From NCBI RefSeq assembly GCF_016820445.1, contig NZ_JADHDT010000010.1, positions 1 to 64,000 of the forward strand: 64,000 nucleotides of DNA, given 5' to 3'. Of this stretch, positions 45,972 to 53,920 are shown one piece after another (position 1 is the stretch's first letter; the number at the start of each line of letters is the position of its first letter). Position numbers and translations under genes: made by a program. Source of the stretch: Sphingomonas beigongshangi (GTDB lineage Bacteria; Pseudomonadota; Alphaproteobacteria; Sphingomonadales; Sphingomonadaceae). The notes beneath the pieces were generated by a model. The model saw nothing but the letters and a program-made list of their open reading frames with translations, was not told the DNA's origin and ran no database searches.

Positions 45972-46904
45972 ATGGCCGGCGCCAAGAACCACGACTATCA
46001 CATCCTGCCACCCAGCATATGGCCCCTGTTCGGCTCGCTGTCCGCGCTCGTCATGGCGTCGGGCGCGATCATGTGGATGCACGGCGGCCATCTGGCGGCG
46101 GACAAGGCCAACGGCGGCGGCTGGATCTTCTTCGCCGGCCTCGCGGGCGTGCTGTTCACCATGTACAGCTGGTGGGCCGACGTGGTGCGAGAGGCGCATC
46201 ACGGCGACCATACGCCCGTCGTGCAGCTGCACTTCCGCTATGGCATGATCCTGTTCATCGCCTCCGAGGTGATGTTCTTCGTCGGCTGGTTCTGGGCGTT
46301 CTTCGATTTCTCGCTGTTCCCGACCGCGATGAGCTTCGTCGACGGCCAGGTCGAGCGCGCGGCAGAGGGTGCTGCGGCGATCGCCGCGCAATGGCCGCCC
46401 AAGGGGCTGGAGGTGATCAACGCCTTCGAGTTCCCGCTGCTCAACACGCTGATCCTGCTGACCAGCGGCACCACGGTGACCTGGGCGCATCACGCGCTGA
46501 TCCACAACCAGCGCGGCGGCGAGAAGACGGGCCTATGGGGCCTGCTCGGCGTGGGAAATCGCGACGGCGTGCTGAAGGGCCTGTGGCTGACGGTCGTGCT
46601 GGGCGTGCTGTTCAGCTCGATCCAGGCTTATGAGTATGCGCACGCTCCCTTCCCCTTCAAGGGGCTGAACTACGGCGCATCCTTCTTCATGGCGACCGGC
46701 TTCCACGGTTTCCACGTGCTGATCGGCACGATCTTCCTGATCGTCTGCCTGATCCGCGCCTACAAGGGCGACTTCACGCCGCGCCAGCATTTCGGCTTCG
46801 AGGCCGCGGCCTGGTACTGGCATTTCGTCGACGTCGTCTGGCTGTTCCTGTTCGTCACCATCTATGTGTGGGGTGGCTGGGGCGCGCCGGTCCACGGCGG
46901 CTGA
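45972..46904 (+). CDS. ctaE: cytochrome c oxidase subunit III
   Basis: 310-residue membrane protein with seven helices. Family signatures are KNHDYHILPPSIWPLFGSL at the N-terminus, GMILFIASEVMFFVGWFWAFF, TGFHGFHVLIGTIFLIV and the C-terminal AAWYWHFVDVVWLFLFV. The length is about 20-40 residues above many homologues because of a loop near residues 115-150 (DGQVERAAEGAAAIAAQWPP). ATG 45972. Stabilises subunit I. Confidence 0.98.
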   Translation: MAGAKNHDYHILPPSIWPLFGSLSALVMASGAIMWMHGGHLAADKANGGGWIFFAGLAGVLFTMYSWWADVVREAHHGDHTPVVQLHFRYGMILFIASEVMFFVGWFWAFFDFSLFPTAMSFVDGQVERAAEGAAAIAAQWPPKGLEVINAFEFPLLNTLILLTSGTTVTWAHHALIHNQRGGEKTGLWGLLGVGNRDGVLKGLWLTVVLGVLFSSIQAYEYAHAPFPFKGLNYGASFFMATGFHGFHVLIGTIFLIVCLIRAYKGDFTPRQHFGFEAAAWYWHFVDVVWLFLFVTIYVWGGWGAPVHGG

Positions 46905-46927
46905 CGGCATGAGCGGGTGACGATCTG

Positions 46928-47332
46928 ATGGACGATCCGTCACCCGCGCCCGTGCCGCAAAGCGCGGCACGCGCCGTGCTGGAAGCCGGCGCCAGGGGTC
47001 TTTGCCCGCGGTGCGGCAAGCCCGCGATCTTCGACGGCTGGATTCGCTTCGCGCCGCGCTGCCGTGCCTGCGGGCTCGATCTCACCCAGTTCAACGTCGG
47101 CGACGGCCCCGCCGCCTTCCTCACGCTGATCCTCGGCACCATCGTCGTCGCCATGGCGATCATCGTCGAGATCAAGCTCCACCCGCCGCTCTGGCTGCAC
47201 ATGCTGATCTGGATCCCGGTGACGCTCGCCGGCGTGATCTGGAGCCTGCGCCTCGCCAAGGCCGCCCTGCTCGCCGCCGAATATCGCAACGCCGCGCGCG
47301 AGGGTCGGATCGATACAAGCGTCGGGGAGTGA
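46928..47332 (+). CDS. DUF983 zinc-ribbon membrane protein
   Basis: 134-residue protein with an N-terminal zinc ribbon, CPRCGK and CRACGLDL (four cysteines in two pairs, about residues 25-50), and two membrane helices (about 63-84 and 89-108). DUF983 genes are commonly found in cta operons of alphaproteobacteria, and a role in oxidase maturation is suspected but not proven. ATG 46928; its stop overlaps the GTG start of the SURF1 gene. Confidence 0.92.
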   Translation: MDDPSPAPVPQSAARAVLEAGARGLCPRCGKPAIFDGWIRFAPRCRACGLDLTQFNVGDGPAAFLTLILGTIVVAMAIIVEIKLHPPLWLHMLIWIPVTLAGVIWSLRLAKAALLAAEYRNAAREGRIDTSVGE

Positions 47333-47940
47333 TCGCCGTGAAGCGCCTGCCTGTCATCCCGACGCTGGTCGTCGCGCTCGCCGTCGCCGCGATGATCGGC
47401 CTGGGCCTTTGGCAATTGCTCGACCGTCTGCCGAAGAAGGAAGCGTATCTGGCGCAACTGGCGCAGAACCCCGCCAAGCCGCCGGTCGCCTTCCCCCGCT
47501 TCCCCGACGACCGGCTGCTGTTCCGCCGCACCAGCGCGATGTGCCTGCAACCCGTCGGGCAGCGGCTCGCCGGGGCGGGCGCCGCGGGGTATCGCGTCAT
47601 CGTCGCCTGCCGTACCGGCGCGGAGGGTCCCGGCTTCGCCGTCCAGCTCGGCACGACGCACGATCCCCGGTTCCACAGCGACTGGCGCGGCGGCATGGTG
47701 ACGGGCTTCGTCAGCCATGCGCCCGACGCGCGTCCGCTGCTCGCCACCCTGTTCGATCATCGCCCGCAGGACATGCTCCTCGTCGCCGATCGCGCACCGC
47801 CGGGGCTTGCCCCCAATGGCAAACCGGACCTATCGAGCGTGCCGAACAACCATCTCTCCTATGCGGTGCAGTGGTTCTTCTTCGCTGCCATCGCCGCCGT
47901 GATCTATGCACTCGCGGTCAGCCGACGCCGGAGCCGTTGA
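47329..47940 (+). CDS. SURF1 family oxidase assembly protein
   Basis: 203-residue protein anchored by two helices, one at each end, with a periplasmic domain between. Family marks are the N-terminal GLGLWQLLDRLPKKEAYLAQ (W-Q-L-x-R-x-x-x-K) and the C-terminal NNHLSYAVQWFFFAAIAAVI. SURF1 helps insert heme a into subunit I. The start is GTG 47329, overlapping the DUF983 stop (GTGA); GTG 47338 is possible. Shorter than many SURF1 proteins (about 230-250). Confidence 0.93.
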   Translation: MIAVKRLPVIPTLVVALAVAAMIGLGLWQLLDRLPKKEAYLAQLAQNPAKPPVAFPRFPDDRLLFRRTSAMCLQPVGQRLAGAGAAGYRVIVACRTGAEGPGFAVQLGTTHDPRFHSDWRGGMVTGFVSHAPDARPLLATLFDHRPQDMLLVADRAPPGLAPNGKPDLSSVPNNHLSYAVQWFFFAAIAAVIYALAVSRRRSR

Positions 47941-49334
47941 TGCGTTACGTTTCCACCCGCGGGTCCGCGCCCGCGCTCGACTTCCGCGAGGTCACGCTCG
48001 CCGGACTGGCCAGCGACGGCGGCCTCTACGTGCCCGAAGCCTGGCCGACCCTGAGCCCGGAGGCGATCTCTGGCCTGCGCGGCCTGTCCTATGTCGACAC
48101 TGCCGTCGCGGTGATGGCGCCGTTCGTCGCGGGGAGCCTGAGCGAGGCCGACCTGCGCGCGCTATGCACCGCCGCCTATGGCCGCTTCGCCCATGCCGCA
48201 GTGACCCCGCTGGTCCAGCTCGACCACGACCAGTGGCTGCTCGAGCTGTTCCACGGACCGACGCTCGCGTTCAAGGACGTCGCGTTGCAATTGCTCGGTC
48301 AGCTGTTCGAGCGCTTCCTCTCCGGCGGCGAGGCGCCGGTGACGATCGTGGGGGCGACCAGCGGCGATACCGGGTCGGCGGCGATCGACGCGGTCGCGGG
48401 CCGCGCCGGCATCGACATCTTCATGCTGCACCCCGCGGGGCGCGTGTCCGATGTCCAGCGACGCCAGATGACGACGGTGCTGGCGCCCAACGTCCACAAT
48501 ATCGCGATCGACGGCGACTTCGATACGGCGCAGGCGCTGGTCAAGGCGATGTTCAACGACGCCGGTTTCGCCAGCCGGTTCCGCCTGTCAGCGGTCAATT
48601 CGATCAACTGGGCGCGGCTGATGGCGCAGGTGGTCTATTACTTCCATGCCGCCGTCCGCCTCGGCGCACCGGAGCAGCCGATCGCCTTTTCCGTCCCGAC
48701 CGGCAATTTCGGCGACGTCTTCGCCGGCTATGTCGCGGCGCGCATGGGACTGCCCATCGCGAAGCTGATCGTGGCGACGAACGTCAACGACATCCTCTAT
48801 CGTGCCCTCTCCGCCGCCGACTACAGCCGCGGCACCACCGTTCCGACCGCGACACCGTCGATGGACATCCAGGTCTCGTCCAATTTCGAACGGCTGCTGT
48901 ACGATGCCAACGGTCGCGACGGGCATGCCCTCGCGACGCAGATGGCCGGCTTCGAGCGCGACGGCACCATGCGGCTGACCAACGCCCAGGCCGATTTCGC
49001 GCGCAACCTGTTCGTGCCCGCGCGAATCGATGCGGACGGCATGGCCATGGCGATGCGCTGGGCGGCCGAACAGGGCGGCGAGATCCTTGATCCGCACACC
49101 GCGATTGCATTCGCCGCCGCGCGCGAAGCCGGGCTGGACGTACCGGTCGTGACGCTGGCGACCGCCCATCCGGCCAAATTCCCCGACGCCGTGGAGCGCG
49201 CGACCGGGGCTCGTCCGACGTTGCCGGCACGGCTCGGCGACCTGTTCGACCGCGAGGAGCGCTATGCGTCGCTGCCCGGCACGTTCGACGCCGTCACGGC
49301 CTATATCGCGCAGCGGGCGACGCCGCGCGCATGA
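47940..49334 (+). CDS. thrC: threonine synthase
   Basis: 464-residue PLP enzyme converting O-phosphohomoserine to threonine. The N-terminal YVSTRGSAPALDFREVTLAG is typical of the long (class I) form; the PLP Lys lies in GPTLAFKDVALQLLGQ; VGATSGDTGSAAIDAV binds the PLP phosphate; SINWARLMAQVVYYF and FSVPTGNFGDVFAGYVA are also diagnostic. The ATG at 47940 overlaps the SURF1 stop by one base (TGATG), so thrC is coupled to the oxidase operon. Ends overlapping the next gene by ATGA. Confidence 0.97.
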   Translation: MRYVSTRGSAPALDFREVTLAGLASDGGLYVPEAWPTLSPEAISGLRGLSYVDTAVAVMAPFVAGSLSEADLRALCTAAYGRFAHAAVTPLVQLDHDQWLLELFHGPTLAFKDVALQLLGQLFERFLSGGEAPVTIVGATSGDTGSAAIDAVAGRAGIDIFMLHPAGRVSDVQRRQMTTVLAPNVHNIAIDGDFDTAQALVKAMFNDAGFASRFRLSAVNSINWARLMAQVVYYFHAAVRLGAPEQPIAFSVPTGNFGDVFAGYVAARMGLPIAKLIVATNVNDILYRALSAADYSRGTTVPTATPSMDIQVSSNFERLLYDANGRDGHALATQMAGFERDGTMRLTNAQADFARNLFVPARIDADGMAMAMRWAAEQGGEILDPHTAIAFAAAREAGLDVPVVTLATAHPAKFPDAVERATGARPTLPARLGDLFDREERYASLPGTFDAVTAYIAQRATPRA

Positions 49335-50200
49335 AGATCGAGACGATGATCGGCGCGCCCTGGTCCGACTATGGGCTGCTCGATTCGGGCCACGGCCGCA
49401 AGCTGGAGCGCTACGGCCGCTTCCGCTTCGTGCGTCCGGAACCGCAGGCGATGTGGGCGCCGGCGACCACCGATTGGCGCGCGCAGGGCGAGTTCGTGCC
49501 CGGCTCCGACGAGGAAGGCGGCGGCCGCTGGGTCTTCGCGGAGCCGGTGCCGCGCGACGGCTGGCCGATGAAGTGGGAGCAGGTCCGCTTCACCGCGCAG
49601 ACGACGCCGTTCCGGCACCTCGGCTTCTTCCCCGACATGGCGCCCGTGTGGCGGTGGATGCGCGAACGCGTCGACGGCATGGACGCGCCGGAGTGCTTGA
49701 ACCTGTTCGGCTATACCGGCGTCGGCACGCTGGCCATGGCAAGCATCGGCGCCAGGATGGTGCACGTCGACGCGTCCAAGAAATCGGTGGAGGCGGCGCG
49801 CGGCAATGCGGCGCTGTCCGGCCTGTCCGACGCGCCGATCCGCTGGATCATCGACGACGCGGCGAAGTTCGTCGCGCGCGAGGTGCGGCGCGGCCGTCGG
49901 TACGACGGCATCCTGCTCGACCCGCCCAAATACGGCCGCGGGCCGGAGGGCGAGGTGTGGAGGCTGGAGGAGGATCTGCCGCGCCTGATCGCGGACTGCC
50001 GCAAGTTGCTCGACGCCGAGTCGCGGTTTCTGTTTCTCACCGTTTATGCCGTGCGCATGAGTGCGCTGGCGATCGGCGAGATGCTGCGGCAGGTCTTCGC
50101 GGATTTGCCCGGCACCGTGGAGGCGGGGGAATTGGGGGTCCGCGAGGAAGCCCGCGGCATCACGCTACCCACCGCAATCTGGGCGCGCTGGTCCCGATAG
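49331..50200 (+). CDS. class I SAM-dependent methyltransferase (RlmI/RlmK-like)
   Basis: 289-residue methyltransferase. The SAM motif is LNLFGYTGVGTLAMASIGA with VHVDASKKSVEAARGNA, and the catalytic motif IV is LLDPPKYGRGPEG, as in the rRNA cytosine methyltransferases RlmI/RlmK. The N-terminal 100 residues (with WPMKWEQVRFTAQTTPFRHL) are not a PUA domain, unlike full-size RlmI. An rRNA substrate is therefore a reasonable but unproven inference. Translationally coupled to thrC. Confidence 0.87.
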   Translation: MKIETMIGAPWSDYGLLDSGHGRKLERYGRFRFVRPEPQAMWAPATTDWRAQGEFVPGSDEEGGGRWVFAEPVPRDGWPMKWEQVRFTAQTTPFRHLGFFPDMAPVWRWMRERVDGMDAPECLNLFGYTGVGTLAMASIGARMVHVDASKKSVEAARGNAALSGLSDAPIRWIIDDAAKFVAREVRRGRRYDGILLDPPKYGRGPEGEVWRLEEDLPRLIADCRKLLDAESRFLFLTVYAVRMSALAIGEMLRQVFADLPGTVEAGELGVREEARGITLPTAIWARWSR

Positions 50201-50326
50201 GCCGCGGCCGCTCCCACCGGCGGAGCGCAGTGCGATCCTCCGGCGCCAGGCGATCCTGATGCTTCGCCGCTCGTCCGGCGGGTAGGCGTGAGGGCCGGCA
50301 CTGCCGCCGCCCTCGTGGATCAGGCG

Positions 50327-50959
50327 CTAATCCAGCCCGGCGCGCATCGCCGCGGCGGTGACGAACGGTGCACCGGCGACCAGCAGCAGGCTCGTCGCGC
50401 CGAGCAGCTTCAGCGCGCCCGCACCCTCGCCCGTGCCGAAGATCAGCAGCGGCACGGCGAGCGGCAGCATCACGAGCCCCGCGATCGCGCCGGCGCCGCG
50501 CAGCCCGGCGACGAGCGCCCCCGTCGCGAGGCCCAGCGCCGCCAGCCCAGGCGTGCCGAGCAGAAGACCAAGCTCGACGCGCATCAACGTCGCCGCCGAA
50601 AGGTCGAGCAGCGCCGCCGCCACGACCGTGGCCAGCATCAATGCCGGCGCGAAGCCGAGCCAATGCGCGGCCAGCTTCGCGGCGGCGACCAGCGCGAGTG
50701 GCACGTCGCGGACGGCGAATTGGTCGATGACGCCGCCTTCCAGATCGGGCGCGACCAGCCGCTCCGCCGGCAGAAGAGCGGCGAGAAGCGCCGCCGCCCA
50801 GATCACGCCTCCACCTATGCGTCCCAACAGTGCCGCATCCGGCCCGACCGCGAACGGGAAGAGGATCGCAACCAGCAAGAAGAAGGCGATCGGCCAGAGC
50901 AGACCGCCGCCGGCCCAGGCGCGGCGGAGATCGCGTGCGACGAGAGGCAGCATGCTCAT
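50327..50959 (-). CDS. ccmB: heme exporter protein CcmB
   Basis: 210-residue membrane subunit of the CcmAB heme/c-type cytochrome maturation ABC complex, with six helices. The N-terminal LVARDLRRAWAGGGLLWPIAFFLLV is typical, as is DLEGGVIDQFAVRDVPL. ATG 50959 overlaps the ccmA stop by ATGA. ccmC does not follow, the reading strand being occupied by the end of the plus-strand methyltransferase; other ccm genes must be elsewhere. Confidence 0.93.
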   Translation of the reverse strand: MSMLPLVARDLRRAWAGGGLLWPIAFFLLVAILFPFAVGPDAALLGRIGGGVIWAAALLAALLPAERLVAPDLEGGVIDQFAVRDVPLALVAAAKLAAHWLGFAPALMLATVVAAALLDLSAATLMRVELGLLLGTPGLAALGLATGALVAGLRGAGAIAGLVMLPLAVPLLIFGTGEGAGALKLLGATSLLLVAGAPFVTAAAMRAGLD

Positions 50960-51510
50960 CCGCCCAGCACCACCGCCCGCGCGCCGGGCAGCGTGACGAC
51001 GGCGTGGCTGGCGACGACCGCGATGCCGCCGGCGGCGCGATGCGCGGCGAGCAGCCGGTCGAGGAGCGCCATGCCCTGCGCATCGAGACCGTTCGTCGGC
51101 TCGTCGAGCAGCCATATCGGCGTGCCGCTTCCCCAGATGCGGGCCAGCGCGGCGCGGCGGCGCTGGCCGGTGGACAGCATCCGCAGGGGAACGGAGGCCA
51201 CGCCTGCCAGACCCAAAGCGTCGAGCGCCGCCAGGGGCGCCGCGATCCAGAAGGCCAGCGCACGGCCCAGGGGAAGTTCGGGATCCAGTGCGTGGGCCTC
51301 GGTCAGCAGCGCGACCGCGCCATCGCGCGTCACCTGTCCCGCGGCGGGTCGCAGCAGCCCCGCGAGGATGCGCATCAGCGTCGACTTGCCGGTTCCGTTC
51401 GGCCCGGTCACGAGCGCGGCGTCGCCCGCCGCAAGGGCAAGATCGACATGGTCGAACAGGATCCGCCCGCCACGCGCGGCCGCGACGTCGACGAGGGTCA
51501 GCGCGGTCAA
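50956..51510 (-). CDS. ccmA: heme exporter ATP-binding protein CcmA
   Basis: 184-residue ABC ATPase. Walker A is GPNGTGKSTLMRILAGLL, the ABC signature is MLSTGQRRRAALARIW and Walker B is IWLLDEPTNGLD. It drives release of holo-CcmE during c-type cytochrome assembly. It is somewhat shorter than E. coli CcmA (about 205). The start is a TTG at 51508-51510, overlapping the metallopeptidase stop (TTGA); no ATG fits, so the start is moderately uncertain. Confidence 0.93.
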   Translation of the reverse strand: MTALTLVDVAAARGGRILFDHVDLALAAGDAALVTGPNGTGKSTLMRILAGLLRPAAGQVTRDGAVALLTEAHALDPELPLGRALAFWIAAPLAALDALGLAGVASVPLRMLSTGQRRRAALARIWGSGTPIWLLDEPTNGLDAQGMALLDRLLAAHRAAGGIAVVASHAVVTLPGARAVVLGG

Positions 51511-51929
51511 TCCGCCACCGCGTCCTCGAGCGCATGCATGTCGTCGTCGGACAGCCCGAAATGATGGCCGATCTCATGGATCGTCACATGGCGGACGAGA
51601 TCATCGAGCCGCACGTCCGTCTCGACCCATTCGTCCAGAATCGCGCGGCGGTAGAGGTGGATGCGATCGGGAAGCGCACCGGAGTCGAGCGACGACTTCT
51701 CGCCGATCGGCCGCCCATGGTAGAGGCCGGTGAGATCGAGCGGATGGTCCAGCCCGAGTGCCGCGAGCGTCTCGTCGTCGGCGAACTCCTCGACGATCAG
51801 GACGATGTCGCCCAGATGCGCGCGAAACGGCGCGGGCAGCCGCGCGATCGTGTCGCGCGCGATCCGCTCTATCGTCTCCGCGTCGGGGGCCGTGCCCAGA
51901 GCCTCTTGCCCGTTCATGATCCACGCCAT
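51507..51929 (-). CDS. zincin-like metallopeptidase family protein
   Basis: 140-residue protein of the small possible-metalloprotease family (zincin_1). The HExxH motif is [22 protein letters not shown], with the third ligand likely the Asp or His that follows. The N-terminus carries [22 protein letters not shown]. Substrate unknown. Starts are ATG 51929 or 51917. It is the first gene of an operon with ccmA and ccmB; no functional link to heme export is apparent. Confidence 0.9.
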   Translation of the reverse strand: MAWIMNGQEALGTAPDAETIERIARDTIARLPAPFRAHLGDIVLIVEEFADDETLAALGLDHPLDLTGLYHGRPIGEKSSLDSGALPDRIHLYRRAILDEWVETDVRLDDLVRHVTIHEIGHHFGLSDDDMHALEDAVAD

Positions 51930-51964
51930 ACCCCGTGTCCTCCCGCCGCAGCAAGGACGACACC

Positions 51965-52270
51965 GTGACCGACGCCCCCATCGAAGCGCTGAGCGAAGCC
52001 GAGCGCGCCGACGCGCTCGATGGGCTCCCCGAATGGGACTATGACGAGGCGCGCGACGCGATCACCCGCAGCCTCGTATTCGCCGATTTCGTCGAGGCAT
52101 TCGGCTTCATGACGCAGGTGGCGCTGATGGCGGAAAAGGCCAATCACCACCCCGAATGGAGCAACGTCTACAATCGGGTCGAAATCCTGCTGACCACGCA
52201 CGACGCCGGGGGCCTGTCGGGCCGCGACATCGAGATGGCGGAGGCAATCGACGCGATCGTCGACGCGTGA
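51965..52270 (+). CDS. phhB: 4a-hydroxytetrahydrobiopterin dehydratase
   Basis: 101-residue pterin-4a-carbinolamine dehydratase, which recycles the pterin cofactor of phenylalanine hydroxylase. The signature [15 protein letters not shown] and [17 protein letters not shown] are complete, including the catalytic histidines. The GTG start at 51965 is supported by AAGGA 7 bases upstream; an upstream GTG at 51935 has none. No phenylalanine hydroxylase gene lies nearby, but the tyrosine-degradation genes at 58.8-62 kb belong to the same pathway. Confidence 0.96.
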   Translation: MTDAPIEALSEAERADALDGLPEWDYDEARDAITRSLVFADFVEAFGFMTQVALMAEKANHHPEWSNVYNRVEILLTTHDAGGLSGRDIEMAEAIDAIVDA

Positions 52271-52325
52271 TGCTTCAGCCGGCGGCCCGGATCGCCGCCG
52301 GCCCACTTCCGTGGCCCGGGGACGA

Positions 52326-53114
52326 TCAGCGCAGCGCCTTGCGCATCCGCTTGCGGAGTTGCCCCGGCATCCAGCGCGCCGCGAAGCGAAGGCGGTCGGC
52401 GGTCTTGCCGACATAGGTGTGGACCGCATCGCCATGGACCGCGGCCCAGGCGGCCTCCGCGACGCGGTCGACCGGCGTCAGTTCCAGGCCGGCGCCCGTC
52501 ACGCTCTCGCGGATCGTGCGGTTGGTACCGCCGGCGACGCCGTCGAGCAGCGGCGTCTCGATGAAGCTCGGCAGCAGGTCGCGCACCTTGATGCCCTCGC
52601 GATACCATTCGCCGTCCAGCGCCTCGGTCAGGCCGCGGACCGCGAACTTGGTGGCCGAATAGGTGGCGAGACCCGACGATCCGTAGATGCCGGACGCGGA
52701 CGAGGTGTTGAGCAGCACCGACCCCGGCGTCTTCGCCAGATAGCCATGGCCGATCCGCGCGCCGTTGAGCACGCCCGTGAAGTTGATCGCGACGGTGCGA
52801 TCGATATCCTCGAAGCTCGCCTCCGCCAGCGGGCCGCCGGTGCCGATGCCGGCGTTGTTGAACAGGACGTCGAGGCGCCCGCCGCTCTTCTTCGTGAAAT
52901 CGTCGAGGCTCGCGCGCCACGCATCGCGGTCGCGCACGTCCATGACATAATGCTCGGTCAGCCCGGCGGGCAGTTGCGCCGCCGTTTCGGCGAGAAGGGC
53001 GGCGTTGACGTCGGCGAGGCCGACGCGCCAACCGCGGCTGGCGAAAAGCCGCGCGACCGCGCGGCCGATGCCCGACGCGCCGCCGGTGATGAAGATCGCG
53101 CGTACCTCGCTCAA
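52326..53114 (-). CDS. short-chain dehydrogenase/reductase
   Basis: 262-residue classical SDR oxidoreductase using NAD(P)H. The dinucleotide loop is FITGGASGIGRAVARLF, NNAGIGTGGP marks the NNAG motif, and catalytic residues are Ser in NTSSASGIYGSS and YSATKFAVR (Y-x3-K). Asp38-like acidity (LADVN) suggests NAD preference. The TTG start at 53112-53114 has AGGAGA 6 bases upstream; ATG 53156 would add a poor, basic lead. Substrate unknown. Convergent with phhB, divergent from the ABC importer. Confidence 0.9.
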   Translation of the reverse strand: MSEVRAIFITGGASGIGRAVARLFASRGWRVGLADVNAALLAETAAQLPAGLTEHYVMDVRDRDAWRASLDDFTKKSGGRLDVLFNNAGIGTGGPLAEASFEDIDRTVAINFTGVLNGARIGHGYLAKTPGSVLLNTSSASGIYGSSGLATYSATKFAVRGLTEALDGEWYREGIKVRDLLPSFIETPLLDGVAGGTNRTIRESVTGAGLELTPVDRVAEAAWAAVHGDAVHTYVGKTADRLRFAARWMPGQLRKRMRKALR

Positions 53115-53167
53115 CCGTCCTCTCCTTCGATTGCCTTTGCGCCAGGCATCCCGCATCCTCGTGGACG

Positions 53168-53920
53168 ATGCCAGCAGAATCGCTCCGCCTTGATCATATT
53201 GCCAAGCGGTTCGGCGATACGCCAGCGGTGGACGACGTCACCCTCGGCATCGCGAAGGGCAGCTTCGTCGCGCTCGTCGGGGCGTCGGGGTCGGGCAAGT
53301 CGACGCTGCTCCAGATGATCAACCGGCTGATCACGCCCGACACGGGCCGCGTCCTGATCGATGGCGTGGATGTCGCCACCGGTCCCGCTCATCTGGTGCG
53401 CCGCCGCATCGGCTACGTTTTTCAGGGGATCGGCCTGTTCCCGCACATGACTGTCGCGGAAAACATCGCGATCGGCGCCCGCATCGCCGGGCAGCCGATA
53501 CCCGACGTCGCCGCCCTGCTCGACCTCGTCCGGCTGCCGGGCGCCATCGCCGACCGGATGCCCGATGCGCTGTCGGGCGGCCAGCGTCAGCGCGTCGCGA
53601 TCGCCCGGGCGCTCGCGCCCGGTGCCAGGCTGCTCCTTCTCGACGAGGCGTTCGGTGCGCTCGATCCGGTGACGCGCGACGCATTGGGCCGGGAAATCCG
53701 CGACCTGCACGACCGGCTGGGTCTGACCACCATCCTGGTCACGCACGACATGGCGGAGGCGCTGCTGCTCGCGACGCGGGTGCTGGTGATGCGGGCCGGG
53801 CGCATCGTCGCGGACGAGACGCCTGCCGCGCTGCTCGCCGGCGAGGGTGGCGAAGCGGCGCAGGCGCTCGTCGCCGTGCCGCGCGATCAGGCGCGCCGTC
53901 TCGCGGACCTGCGGGCATGA
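53168..53920 (+). CDS. ABC importer ATP-binding protein (OpuCA/EgtV-like)
   Basis: 250-residue ATPase for a quaternary-amine/osmoprotectant-class importer. Walker A is VGASGSGKSTLLQMINRLI, the signature ALSGGQRQRVAIARALAP, Walker B LLLLDEAFGALDP, followed by the His-loop ILVTHDMAEA. It stops soon after, without the tandem CBS domains that OpuCA carries, so gating by ionic strength is not expected. It overlaps the permease/binding-protein fusion by ATGA, so the two form a two-gene transporter. Confidence 0.9.
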   Translation: MPAESLRLDHIAKRFGDTPAVDDVTLGIAKGSFVALVGASGSGKSTLLQMINRLITPDTGRVLIDGVDVATGPAHLVRRRIGYVFQGIGLFPHMTVAENIAIGARIAGQPIPDVAALLDLVRLPGAIADRMPDALSGGQRQRVAIARALAPGARLLLLDEAFGALDPVTRDALGREIRDLHDRLGLTTILVTHDMAEALLLATRVLVMRAGRIVADETPAALLAGEGGEAAQALVAVPRDQARRLADLRA

